Below the pieces are notes generated by a model, which was not told the DNA's origin, did not search any database, and saw nothing but the letters and a program-made list of their open reading frames with translations. This document shows positions 7,860-15,978 of a stretch of 37,034 bases of DNA, in pieces. A program made the translations under genes and the position numbers. The DNA is from an uncultured Victivallaceae bacterium. GTDB lineage: Bacteria > Verrucomicrobiota > Lentisphaeria > Victivallales > Victivallaceae. The stretch lies in the NCBI GenBank assembly GCA_934663655.1, contig CAKUKT010000001.1, forward strand, positions 1 to 37,034, given 5' to 3'. Position 1 is the stretch's first letter; each line of letters opens with the position of its first letter.

Positions 7860-9338
7860 TCAGTTCCGGAGCGCGCCGTCGCCGAACAGGTTTTCAATCA
7901 CCTCACGGTCGCTGAAGTGAAAACTCTCCCCGCCGATCTCCTGATAGTTCTCATGACCCTTGCCGGCCACCAGCACCGTATCTCCCGGTTGCGCCAGTTC
8001 CGCCGCCCGGGCGATCGCCGCCGCCCGGTCCGGAACCCGTTCAAACCGGGTCCCGGCGGGAATGCCGGCGCAGATATCGTCGATGATCGCCTCCGGAACT
8101 TCCGAACGCGGATTATCGGATGTCACGATCAACAGATCAGCTCCCGCCGCCGCCGCCGCGCCCATCCGCGGCCGTTTGCTCCGGTCGCGGTCGCCGCCGG
8201 CGCCGAATACCACGATCACCCGGCCCCGCGCCGTCTGCCGGAGAATCGAGAGCACGTTGCGCAGCGCGTCGTCGCTGTGGGCGTAATCGACGAAGAAATC
8301 CACTCCCGCCGGTGAGGTCAGCTTCTCCAGCCGTCCCGGTACCAGAATCGGATCGCGCAACGCATTGTCGATCGCTTCCGGTGAAACGCCGAAATCGAGC
8401 ACCGCAAGCAGCGCGCCCGCAAGGTTGCGGACGTTGTGGAGCCCGATCAGATTGCAGCCGACGTCGAACGCACCATTTTCCCCTTCCAGCCGGAAGCGCG
8501 ACCCCTCCGAATCAAGTTCAATCCGGCTGAGCCGCCATTGTGCGGCGGGATTTTCCCCGAAGGTCAGCAGCTGCCGGCCGCCGGAAATCTCCCGGGTCAG
8601 CCGCATGCCGTAGGGATCGTCGATGTTGACCACCACGCTGCCGTCGGGGGCGAGAATTTGCTTGAAGAGCTGCAGCTTGGCCTGAAAATAGCTCTCCATG
8701 TCGTGATGGTAGTCGAGATGGTCGCCGGTGAGGTTGGTGAAGATTGCGCAGCGGAACCGGGCGCCGTCAATTCTTCCCTGGGCCAGCGCGTGGCTGGAGA
8801 GTTCAAGCGCAGCCGCGCGCATGCCGTTGAGCCGCATTTCGTCGAGCAGCGGGAAGAGCACATCCGGTCCCGGAGTGGTCCGGTCGGCGGGGAGGGTGCG
8901 TTTCCCGTCGCGATATTCGACGGTGGAGACCAGGCCGCAGGGAACTCCGGCGTGATTGAGCAGATGTTCGATCAGGTAAGCGGTGGTGGTTTTGCCGTTG
9001 GTTCCGGTCACCCCGAACAGCCGGACGGTTTCATCCGGGCGATGACATTGTTCGCGGAGGATCCGGGCGTACACCCGGGCCGAATCGGCCACCCGGATGT
9101 AAGTGATTCCCGGCTGGTACTCGGGCAGTTCCTCCTGGTGGATGATCACGGTGGCTCCGGCGGCAATCGCGTCACCGATAAAACGGTGGCCGTCGACATT
9201 GGCTCCCCGGATGGCGACGAAAGTATCTTGCGGCAGCACCTGACGGGAGTCGGCAATCACATGCCGGTAGGGTTTGATTTCCCCGCCCCGTCGTGAAACG
9301 AACAGTTCACCGGCGATTTCCTCAAAAGTGGCGATCAT
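7860..9338 (-). CDS. murE: UDP-MurNAc-tripeptide synthetase (MurE, meso-DAP adding type)
   Basis: Mur ligase that adds the third residue to UDP-MurNAc-L-Ala-D-Glu in the cytoplasm with ATP. The ATP loop GVTGTNGKTTTAYLIEHLL, the UDP-substrate region STVEYRDGKRTLPADRTTPG, the ELSSHAL block, FVDYAHSDDALRNVL and VFGAGGDRDRSKRPRM are all present. The DNPR motif (SDNPRSE, about residue 405) is the usual marker for meso-diaminopimelate rather than lysine, so a DAP-type wall is predicted. The start is placed at the ATG at 9338 because GAGGAG sits 4 nt ahead of it; the upstream ATG at 9353 would put that site inside the gene. It is monocistronic here and divergent from rex, not inside a dcw cluster. 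Confidence 0.95.
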   Translation of the reverse strand: MIATFEEIAGELFVSRRGGEIKPYRHVIADSRQVLPQDTFVAIRGANVDGHRFIGDAIAAGATVIIHQEELPEYQPGITYIRVADSARVYARILREQCHRPDETVRLFGVTGTNGKTTTAYLIEHLLNHAGVPCGLVSTVEYRDGKRTLPADRTTPGPDVLFPLLDEMRLNGMRAAALELSSHALAQGRIDGARFRCAIFTNLTGDHLDYHHDMESYFQAKLQLFKQILAPDGSVVVNIDDPYGMRLTREISGGRQLLTFGENPAAQWRLSRIELDSEGSRFRLEGENGAFDVGCNLIGLHNVRNLAGALLAVLDFGVSPEAIDNALRDPILVPGRLEKLTSPAGVDFFVDYAHSDDALRNVLSILRQTARGRVIVVFGAGGDRDRSKRPRMGAAAAAGADLLIVTSDNPRSEVPEAIIDDICAGIPAGTRFERVPDRAAAIARAAELAQPGDTVLVAGKGHENYQEIGGESFHFSDREVIENLFGDGALRN

Positions 9339-9523
9339 GATGCTCCTCGACACATTTTTTCCCTGCCGGCGGATGATTTCCGGCGGCGCGGACTGGCAGT
9401 TGATTTACCGGCGGGACGAAAATCCCGTCTCTGTTTTAAGATATCGCCTCGGTGCGGAAAATTCCACCCCCCGAATCGGGAAAATCATCACTTCGCAGGG
9501 ACAAGATTTTTTTGTTTTCCGGA

Positions 9524-9552
9524 TTGAAAAAAAGCTGACCGTGTACTATATT
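9524..9552 (+). promoter_or_regulatory. sigma-70 promoter of the rex-hyd operon
   Basis: TTGAAA (9524-9529), a 17-base spacer and TATATT (9547-9552) precede rex. The predicted start of transcription near 9559 falls inside the first of two dyad operators (9554-9591). Confidence 0.7.
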
Positions 9553-9553
9553 A

Positions 9554-9591
9554 TTGATATAAAAATATCTATCTGTTACAGATCTGTAATC
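9554..9591 (+). promoter_or_regulatory. paired Rex-like operator dyads
   Basis: Two 18-bp sites with 7-4-7 geometry follow the -10 box. Site 1 is TTGATAT-AAAA-ATATCTA (9554-9571), with a perfect GATAT/ATATC core. Site 2 is TGTTACA-GATC-TGTAATC (9574-9591), containing the perfect 14-bp palindrome 9576-9589. Their centres are exactly 20 bp apart, about two helical turns on the same face. The geometry matches known Rex operators (TTGTTAA-N4-TTAACAA type), but the half-site sequences diverge from that consensus. Position at the start site predicts repression. Autoregulation by the adjacent rex product is inferred. Confidence 0.6.
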
Positions 9592-9602
9592 CGGGGGGCG
9601 AA

Positions 9603-10280
9603 ATGGGGCGTTTGAAGTTGCAGAAGTCTCCGTCGATACGGCGGATGCCCACCTATCTGCATAAGCTGATGCTGATGCGCGCCAACGGTGAGGTGTACGC
9701 TTCGGCCACCAGGCTGGCGGAGTATGTAAGCCTCGATCCGATAATCGTCCGCAAGGATTTTGAATTGACCGACGTAACCGGCCAGCCCGGGGTCGGATAC
9801 CGGGTTGACGAACTGCTCGACGCGATTCGCCGTTTCCTCGGCTGGAACGTCAAACGCGAAGCGTGTCTGGTCGGCGCCGGTTCGCTCGGCAGCGCGATAC
9901 TCGGATATGAGGAATTTGCCGAGTACGGACTGGTGATAACCAGCGTGTTTGATTCGGCGCCGCACAAGATCGGCACGATTATTCACGGTCACGAGGTCCT
10001 TGATGTGCGGATGATGTCCAGAGTGCTGGCGCCGCACACCCCGGATCTGGCGATAATCTGCGTGTCGGGAAACTGCGCGCAGATGGTGGCGGACGAATTG
10101 GTCGCCTGTGGCGTCAAGGCGTTCTGGAACTTTGCGAATGTCTGTTTGAGCGTGCCGGACGATGTGGTAGTCCAGCGCGAAGTCATTGCCGGCGGTTTCG
10201 CGATGCTTTCGGTGAAGCTTGCCCGCGCCGGTCGCGGCGATGACCCCGAAACCACGGAGGGCGTGGATGATGGCGACTGA
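9603..10280 (+). CDS. rex: redox-sensing transcriptional repressor Rex
   Basis: 225 residues, normal for Rex, a homodimeric repressor that senses the NADH/NAD+ ratio and leaves DNA when NADH rises. The N-terminal winged helix covers about residues 10-80 (IRRMPTYLHKLMLM, LAEYVSLDPIIVRKDFE, GVGYRVDELLDAI). The Rossmann domain begins at about 85 with LVGAGSLGSAIL, the dinucleotide-binding Gly motif, and continues to NFANVCLSVPDDVVV. Where many Rex proteins read RRDLSYFG, this one has RKDFELTDVTG, so DNA-recognition details may differ. ATG at 9603 follows a GGGGGG tract with suitable spacing. It is the first gene of the hydrogenase operon and overlaps the next gene. Confidence 0.92.
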   Translation: MGRLKLQKSPSIRRMPTYLHKLMLMRANGEVYASATRLAEYVSLDPIIVRKDFELTDVTGQPGVGYRVDELLDAIRRFLGWNVKREACLVGAGSLGSAILGYEEFAEYGLVITSVFDSAPHKIGTIIHGHEVLDVRMMSRVLAPHTPDLAIICVSGNCAQMVADELVACGVKAFWNFANVCLSVPDDVVVQREVIAGGFAMLSVKLARAGRGDDPETTEGVDDGD

Positions 10281-10518
10281 GATAGTTATTTGCATGGGAA
10301 GCAGCTGTTTCGCGCGCGGGAACGAAGTGAATTTGCGGATAATCGAGGATTTTCTGCGGGAAAACGGGCTGGAGGCTTCGGTGCGTCTTGCCGGGAGTTG
10401 CTGCACCGGCAAGTGCGCCGAGGGACCGAACCTGATTATTGACGGCGTCTCCTATCACCGGATGGAGAAGGAGGCGCTGATTGATTTGTTGAACGAAAAA
10501 TTCGGAATCGAAAAGTGA
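10267..10518 (+). CDS. thioredoxin-like [2Fe-2S] ferredoxin
   Basis: About 83 residues. A small NuoE-C-terminal-like (thioredoxin-fold) ferredoxin. The four cluster ligands are visible as C-x4-C in ICMGSSC and C-x3-C in GSCCTGKC. It presumably carries electrons to or from the sensory hydrogenase encoded next; a small Trx-like ferredoxin beside a HydS-type gene recurs in anaerobes such as Thermotoga. Two adjacent Met codons (10267 and 10270) follow GGAGG at 10256-10260 with 6- or 9-nt spacing. The gene overlaps the end of rex by 14 bp, and hydS begins 7 bp after its stop. Confidence 0.88.
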   Translation: MMATEIVICMGSSCFARGNEVNLRIIEDFLRENGLEASVRLAGSCCTGKCAEGPNLIIDGVSYHRMEKEALIDLLNEKFGIEK

Positions 10519-10525
10519 CTGAATC

Positions 10526-12247
10526 ATGAATCACAGTTATCCGATATTCACTGCCGACGCCGAGTGTCAGGACTGCTTCAAATGCGTTCGTCACTGCCCC
10601 GTGAAGGCAATCAAGGTCGAAGGCGGCCATGCAACCGTGATTCCGGAGCTGTGCATCGCCTGCGGACATTGCGTCGAGGTTTGTCCGGCGCATGCGAAAA
10701 AGGTCCGGGACGACATGGGACGGGTACGGCAACTGCTCGGCGGCGACGCCCCGGTATACGCTTCGCTGGCGCCGTCGTGGGTCAATGAATTCAAGGGATT
10801 GCCCGCCGCCAAGATGGCTGCCGCGCTGCGCCGCATCGGTTTCACCGCGGTCAGCGAAACCGCGCTGGGGGCGGAGATCGTTTCGGAGGAGGTGGCCAGA
10901 CTGCTGCGGCCGATGAAGCGTGGAGTGATGATCTCCAGCGCCTGTCCGGTGGCGGTGGACATGATCCGCAAATATCTGCCGGAATTTTCCGAGTCGATTT
11001 CGCCGGTGCTGTCGCCGGCGTTGAGCCATGCGAAGTTTCTGCGTGAACGTTACGGTTCGGAGATCAAGGTGATCTTCATCGGACCGTGCATCGGCAAGAA
11101 GAACGAAGCCGACCGCCACCCGGAATTGATCAATCTGGCGATGCTTTTTCCGCGGCTGCGTGCGCTTTTCAAGGAAAACGGCATTGATCCGTGGAGCCTG
11201 GATCCCGGTCCCGAGGACAAATTCGTGCCCGATCCGGCGGAGGAAGGGGCGCGTTATCCGATTGAGGGGGGGATGATTGACACCATCCGCAACCATGGTG
11301 GCTGCGGTCACATAAATTTTTCGACGTTGTCAGGTATTCCGGCGCTGCGTCAGGCGCTTGACGGGCTGCATCCCGGAGATGTTCGCGAGCCGGTGTTCAT
11401 TGAGACGCTCGCCTGTGTCGGCGGCTGCGTCCACGGACCCGGTACGGAACATTGTTCGCCGGGACTGCTCGAACGGCTCCGGATCATCCGCAACAGTACG
11501 CTTCAGGAGGCGCTGCCCGAGCGCGGTGGTCCGGATATCGCCGCCAGCTATAAACCGGCGCCGGTACCGCCGTCGCCGGCGGGGTTGCAGGAGATCAAGC
11601 AGGCGCTGCGTTCGGTCGGGAAAACCCGGCCCGAGGATGAACTCAATTGCGGCGGCTGCGGTTACGATACCTGCACCAATTTCGCCCGGGCGCTGCTCGC
11701 CGGCAAGGCCGAACCGAATATGTGCGTCTCCTATCTGCGCAAGCTGGCGCAGAAGAAGTCCAACGCGATTCTGCGCTGCATTCCGGCCGCGGTGGTGATC
11801 GTCGATCGGCAGCTGCGGCTGATCGAATGCAATCGCCGCTTTGCCGAACTCGCAGGACGGGACGCACTGGAGGTCTTTGATGCGGCGCCGGGAATGGCAG
11901 GAGCGATGCTTGAGAAGCTGGTGCCGTTTTACGAACTCTTCGACGAGGTGCTGCGCACCGGCCGCGAACTCAAACGGGATATGTTCCGGGTCGATAAGCG
12001 GCTGCTGAGCATCAACATCTTCAATATCGATCCCGGCCAGGTGGTGGGAGCGATGCTCTTCGACGTGACCAGCACGGAGTTCCGGCGCGAACAGATCGCC
12101 GAACGGGCCAGGGAGGTGATCTCCAAGAACCTCGCCACCGTTCAGGATATCGCCTGTAAGCTCGGTGAACACATGGCCGACACTGAAATTCTGTTGCGTT
12201 CGATCGCCGAGGATTACGCCGATCAGGAAGGCGGCCATCAGGGGTGA
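10526..12247 (+). CDS. hydS: HydS-type sensory [FeFe]-hydrogenase with PAS domain
   Basis: 573 residues. Domain order: two [4Fe-4S] ferredoxin motifs (residues 13-62, C-x2-C-x2-C-x3-C twice), an H-cluster domain (about 70-330), a CGGCGYDTC-type [4Fe-4S] domain (about 370-405) and a PAS domain (about 415-500, VVIVDRQLRLIECNRRFAEL). H-cluster motifs are divergent. L1 is SSACP (Ala139-Cys140) where catalytic enzymes have TSCCP, so the proton-relay Cys is Ala. L2 is GPCIGKK (Cys188). L3 is ETLACVGGCVHGPG (Cys297, Cys301), with Leu in place of the usual Met. These changes and the PAS domain fit the group C sensory class, which probably senses H2 or redox state and signals to a partner. No kinase domain is present; the partner is likely the phosphatase encoded next, whose start is coupled to this stop. 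Confidence 0.9.
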   Translation: MNHSYPIFTADAECQDCFKCVRHCPVKAIKVEGGHATVIPELCIACGHCVEVCPAHAKKVRDDMGRVRQLLGGDAPVYASLAPSWVNEFKGLPAAKMAAALRRIGFTAVSETALGAEIVSEEVARLLRPMKRGVMISSACPVAVDMIRKYLPEFSESISPVLSPALSHAKFLRERYGSEIKVIFIGPCIGKKNEADRHPELINLAMLFPRLRALFKENGIDPWSLDPGPEDKFVPDPAEEGARYPIEGGMIDTIRNHGGCGHINFSTLSGIPALRQALDGLHPGDVREPVFIETLACVGGCVHGPGTEHCSPGLLERLRIIRNSTLQEALPERGGPDIAASYKPAPVPPSPAGLQEIKQALRSVGKTRPEDELNCGGCGYDTCTNFARALLAGKAEPNMCVSYLRKLAQKKSNAILRCIPAAVVIVDRQLRLIECNRRFAELAGRDALEVFDAAPGMAGAMLEKLVPFYELFDEVLRTGRELKRDMFRVDKRLLSINIFNIDPGQVVGAMLFDVTSTEFRREQIAERAREVISKNLATVQDIACKLGEHMADTEILLRSIAEDYADQEGGHQG

Positions 12248-12252
12248 GCAAG

Positions 12253-13440
12253 ATGTCCGCCAGCGACAAGGATCTGTTTATCGACCTCGGGTTCAGCCAG
12301 CGCTGCAAGCATGGCGAGAATATCTGCGGCGATGCGTTCAAGTTCCGGAAGTCCGAAGGCGACGACCGGATCATCGCAGTGCTCTCCGACGGCCTCGGCA
12401 GCGGCGTCAAAGCCAATATTCTCGCGTCGATGACCGCGACGATGGCGTTGCGTTTCGCCAGTGAGGATGCCGAACGGATTATTCACGCCGCCGAAATCAT
12501 GATGGGAGCACTCCCGATCTGTCAGGTACGGAAAATCAGTTACGCGACCTTCACAATCGTCAACGCCGAGATCGGACGTCCCACCCGGGTGATCGAAATG
12601 GGCAACCCGAGTTTTCTGCTCTTCCGCGGCGGCGTCGAACTCAAAATTCCCTACGAGGAGATGGAATCTCCCAAATGGCATGACCGCAAGCTGCGGGTAT
12701 ACCACTTTGAAACTGCGGCCGACGACCGGCTGATCTTCTTTTCCGACGGCATCAGCCAGGCGGGGTTGGGATCCGCGGAGTGGCCGCTCGGCTGGCGCGA
12801 ACCTCAGTGTGCGGAATTTATCCGCCGTTATCTTGCTGCCAATCCCGGCGTCTCCTCCTGTGACCTCTGCGAAGAGATCATCGCCGAAGCCCGCCACAAG
12901 GAACCGCAACGACTGAATAAAGATGATATGACCTGTGCGGCGCTTCACTTCCGCCATCCGCGGCGGATGCTGCTCTTTACCGGTCCCCCGTACGACCGCA
13001 AACGCGACGTCGAATGTGCGGAGATTGTCGCCGGATTCAAGGGGGAAAAGGTGATCAGCGGCGGAACCACCGCCGAGATCATCTCCCGCGAACTGCGCCG
13101 GGAACTGGTGATGGATCTCAAATCCTTCAATTCCGAAATGCCTCCGGAGTCGAAGATGGAAGGCATCGATCTGGTTACCGAAGGAATTTTCACGCTGACC
13201 AAGACTGCGCAGTACCTGGAGGAACATGACGGTACGCGCCATGACAACCCGGCGGGGAAGCTGGCGGCGATGATGCTGCGCAACGATATCATCGAAATAC
13301 TGGTCGGCACCCGGATCAACGAGGCGCACCAGGATCCCCGACTGCCGCAGGATCTCGAACTGCGCCGCAATATCGTCAAACGGTTGGCCGGAATTCTTGA
13401 GCACAATTTTCTTAAAAAAGTCAATATAAAATATGTTTGA
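12253..13440 (+). CDS. SpoIIE/PP2C-type protein phosphatase linked to HydS
   Basis: 395 residues from the ATG at 12253, chosen because GGGGTGA lies 5 nt ahead; a GTG at 12244 overlapping the hydS stop would add three residues. The PP2C-type phosphatase domain covers about residues 1-235. Metal-binding aspartates are visible in VLSDGLGSGVKA, IFFSDGISQAG and NKDDMTCAAL, so it should dephosphorylate Ser/Thr-phosphate. The remaining 150 residues (starting near LLFTGPPYDRKRDVECAEIV, with VISGGTTAEIISREL) match no domain I recognise. The position between the sensory hydrogenase and hydC suggests that the HydS PAS domain controls this phosphatase, with an unidentified phosphoprotein target such as an anti-sigma antagonist. 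That signalling order is inference. Confidence 0.85.
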   Translation: MSASDKDLFIDLGFSQRCKHGENICGDAFKFRKSEGDDRIIAVLSDGLGSGVKANILASMTATMALRFASEDAERIIHAAEIMMGALPICQVRKISYATFTIVNAEIGRPTRVIEMGNPSFLLFRGGVELKIPYEEMESPKWHDRKLRVYHFETAADDRLIFFSDGISQAGLGSAEWPLGWREPQCAEFIRRYLAANPGVSSCDLCEEIIAEARHKEPQRLNKDDMTCAALHFRHPRRMLLFTGPPYDRKRDVECAEIVAGFKGEKVISGGTTAEIISRELRRELVMDLKSFNSEMPPESKMEGIDLVTEGIFTLTKTAQYLEEHDGTRHDNPAGKLAAMMLRNDIIEILVGTRINEAHQDPRLPQDLELRRNIVKRLAGILEHNFLKKVNIKYV

Positions 13441-13493
13441 GGACATTAAAGGACGCGCAACGCGTTGACAACACCAGGAGTGTAAAACAGAAG

Positions 13494-14009
13494 ATGCAGC
13501 AGACCATCGAAAAAACCCAGGAAATGATACGGCACCTCGGCGCCGTGAATGCGATTCTTGAAAAGAACAACCACGATCCTTCGCGGCTGATTCCGATTCT
13601 TCAGGAGGTGCAGGAGGTCTACAAATATCTCTCCCGCGACATTATCAGCTACGTTGCGACCTCGCTTGACGTCCCGGTTTCGCACGTTTACGGCGTGGCG
13701 ACCTTTTACGCGCATTTTTCGCTTGATCCGAAGGGCAAGCACATCATCCGTCTCTGCGACGGCACCGCCTGCCATGTGAAGAAGTCGCACGGCATTCTGA
13801 ATATGCTCTATGAGAAGCTCGACCTCAACGATGAGAAACGCACCACCGACGATCTGCTCTTCACCGTTGAACTGGTGAGCTGCCTCGGCGCCTGTGGTCT
13901 GGCGCCGGTGATGGTGCTCGACGATGTGGTTCACGGTCAGGTCACTCCCGAAAAAGCCGGAGAGCTGATCGATGAAATCATCGCCGCGGAGAAGAACGCG
14001 AACAATTGA
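13494..14009 (+). CDS. hydC: bifurcating hydrogenase subunit HydC (NuoE-like)
   Basis: 171 residues, close to NuoE length. Thioredoxin-fold [2Fe-2S] subunit of the trimeric HydABC complex. Ligands are Cys88 and Cys93 (LCDGTACHVKKS) and Cys130 and Cys134 (VSCLGACGLAPVM). The helical N-terminal half has the family pattern LIPILQEVQEVYKYLSRDII and VYGVATFYAHFSL. The ATG at 13494 is chosen over an in-frame TTG at 13437, which would lie at the end of the phosphatase gene and add a non-conserved leader; AGGAG at 13476-13480 is somewhat distant (13 nt). It probably relays electrons near the FMN site of HydB. Confidence 0.93.
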   Translation: MQQTIEKTQEMIRHLGAVNAILEKNNHDPSRLIPILQEVQEVYKYLSRDIISYVATSLDVPVSHVYGVATFYAHFSLDPKGKHIIRLCDGTACHVKKSHGILNMLYEKLDLNDEKRTTDDLLFTVELVSCLGACGLAPVMVLDDVVHGQVTPEKAGELIDEIIAAEKNANN

Positions 14010-14043
14010 TCATGACCTTGAATATTTAAGGATTTTATCAAGT

Positions 14044-15951
14044 ATGGACGAGAACAAAATCAATCTCACACTCGAGCAGATTGCCGAGCACTATTCCAAA
14101 TCCGTATCCAAACTCAAGCGCCGGATCATCATCTGCGGCGGAACCGGTTGTATCGCCAACGGTTCGATGGAGTTGCGCGATGCGCTGGTCGAGGAGCTCA
14201 AAAAGGTCGGCGAGCCGGTTGAGGTCGAACTCGGCGGCGAGATCGAGCATCCGTTCGAGGGGACCTACATTTCCAAGAGCGGTTGCCAGGGGTTCTGCCA
14301 GATGGGACCGCTGGTTCGTATCGAGCCCGAAGGTATTTTCTACTGCCACGTCAAGGCCAAGGATGCCGCGGAAATCGTCAACGTCACCATTCTCGGCGGT
14401 GAGATTGTCGATCGGCTGGTTTACGTCGACCCTGCGACCTCCCAGCGCTGCCGGCATGAGAATGAAATTCCGTTCTACACCCGTCAGTCGCGGGTGGTGC
14501 TCAAAGATTGTGTGATCGAACCGGACAATGTCGAGGAGTATATCGCCCGGGGCGGTTACTTCGGCGCCCGCAAGGCGGTGACCGAATGCACCTCCGAACA
14601 AGTCTGCCAGACGATGATCGACGCCGGTCTCCGCGGCCGCGGCGGCGGCGGCTTCCCGACCGGTCTCAAATGGAAGTTCACGCTCGCCTCGCCCGGCCCC
14701 AAGAAGTACGTGATCTGCAACGGTGACGAGGGCGATCCCGGAGCATTCATGGATCGTTCGGTGATGGAGGGTAACCCCCACGCGGTGCTCGAAGGCATGA
14801 TGATCGCCGGTCGGGCGATCGGCGCCGACGAGGGCGTTGTCTACGTCCGGGCCGAATATCCGCTGGCGGTCAAGCGTATGCGGGCGGCGATTGAAAACGC
14901 GGAGCGTTACGGACTGCTCGGTGACAATATTTTCGGCAGTGGTTTCAACTTCCGCATCCGGGTAATGGAAGGCGCGGGCGCTTTTGTCTGCGGCGAAGAG
15001 ACGGCGTTGATCGCTTCCGTTGAAGGCAAGCGCGGGATGCCGATGCCCAAGCCGCCGTTCCCGGCTCAGCACGGCCTTTACGGCAAACCGACGGTGATCA
15101 ACAACGTCGAAACCCTCGCTTCGGTGCCTTTCATCATGCGGGAAGGTGCGGCCAAGTACAGTTCGGTCGGCACCGAGAAGTCGCCCGGTACCAAGACCTT
15201 CGCGCTGACCGGACATGTCGCCAACACCGGACTGATTGAAGTCCCCTTTGGTTCGACGCTGCGGGAAATCGTCTACAACATCGGCGGCGGCGTTACCGAC
15301 AATTCCGGTAAAGTGACGGGTGAGGATTTCAAGGCGGTGCAGATCGGCGGACCCTCCGGCGGCTGTCTTACTCCGGAAATGCTCGATCTGCCGATGGATT
15401 TTGATTCACTCAAGAGCGTCGGGGCGATGGTTGGTTCCGGCGGTCTGGTGGTGATGAACAAGCAGACCTGCATGGTCAGCGTGGCGCGTTTCTTCATGCG
15501 TTTCACTCAGAATGAATCCTGCGGCAAGTGCGTGCCGTGCCGGGAAGGCACCAAACAGATGCTGGCGTTGCTCGACGATATCGCTCACGGCACGGCGACC
15601 GCCGAAACGTTGACGCTGCTCGAGGAGACTGCGAAGGCGGTTCAGCTCGGGTCGCTCTGCGGTCTCGGTAAAACCGCTCCGAATCCGGTTCTTTCGACGC
15701 TGCGTTACTTCCGCGAGGAGTACGAAGCGCATGTGTTCAAGAAGATCTGCCCCACCGGCGAATGCAAGGCGCTCGCCCGTCCGGTGATCGATCCGGACAA
15801 GTGCAAGGGATGTACCGCCTGTGCCCGCAAGTGTCCGGTCGGCGCCATCACCGGCAAGGTTCGGGAAGCGCATGTGATCGATGCCGAGAAGTGCATCAAG
15901 TGCGGCGCCTGCAAGGCGGCCTGCCGTTTCAACGCCATCAGCGGCATCTAA
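14044..15951 (+). CDS. hydB: bifurcating hydrogenase subunit HydB (NuoF-like, FMN/NADH)
   Basis: 635 residues. Order: N-terminal thioredoxin-like [2Fe-2S] domain (Cys31, Cys36, Cys81, Cys85), the NuoF core with GRGGGGFPTGLKW and NGDEGDPGAFMDRSVMEGNP for FMN/NADH binding and FVCGEETALIASVEGKRG, an SLBB-like segment, the N3-type [4Fe-4S] motif SCGKCVPCREGT (Cys493, 496, 499), and two C-terminal [4Fe-4S] ferredoxin motifs (from Cys587: CKGCTACARKCP, then CIKCGACKAACR). This is the HydB architecture of electron-bifurcating [FeFe]-hydrogenases, where NADH and ferredoxin electrons are merged for H2 evolution. The ATG at 14044 sits 34 bp after the hydC stop, with AAGGA upstream at long spacing. Confidence 0.95.
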   Translation: MDENKINLTLEQIAEHYSKSVSKLKRRIIICGGTGCIANGSMELRDALVEELKKVGEPVEVELGGEIEHPFEGTYISKSGCQGFCQMGPLVRIEPEGIFYCHVKAKDAAEIVNVTILGGEIVDRLVYVDPATSQRCRHENEIPFYTRQSRVVLKDCVIEPDNVEEYIARGGYFGARKAVTECTSEQVCQTMIDAGLRGRGGGGFPTGLKWKFTLASPGPKKYVICNGDEGDPGAFMDRSVMEGNPHAVLEGMMIAGRAIGADEGVVYVRAEYPLAVKRMRAAIENAERYGLLGDNIFGSGFNFRIRVMEGAGAFVCGEETALIASVEGKRGMPMPKPPFPAQHGLYGKPTVINNVETLASVPFIMREGAAKYSSVGTEKSPGTKTFALTGHVANTGLIEVPFGSTLREIVYNIGGGVTDNSGKVTGEDFKAVQIGGPSGGCLTPEMLDLPMDFDSLKSVGAMVGSGGLVVMNKQTCMVSVARFFMRFTQNESCGKCVPCREGTKQMLALLDDIAHGTATAETLTLLEETAKAVQLGSLCGLGKTAPNPVLSTLRYFREEYEAHVFKKICPTGECKALARPVIDPDKCKGCTACARKCPVGAITGKVREAHVIDAEKCIKCGACKAACRFNAISGI

Positions 15952-15978
15952 TTCATCGGTACGGAGGTTATTTCAGCC

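Noticed and set aside
9412..9427. Short terminator-like hairpin CGGGA-CGAAAA-TCCCG followed by a T-containing run
   Set aside because: The stem is only 5 bp and no plus-strand gene lies upstream for it to terminate; it sits within the presumed murE leader.
13437..13493. TTG start extending hydC by 19 codons
   Set aside because: The extension overlaps the end of the phosphatase gene and is not NuoE-like; the ATG at 13494 gives a normal family length. The TTG at 34246 for the sialidase was rejected similarly in favour of the GTG at 34267.
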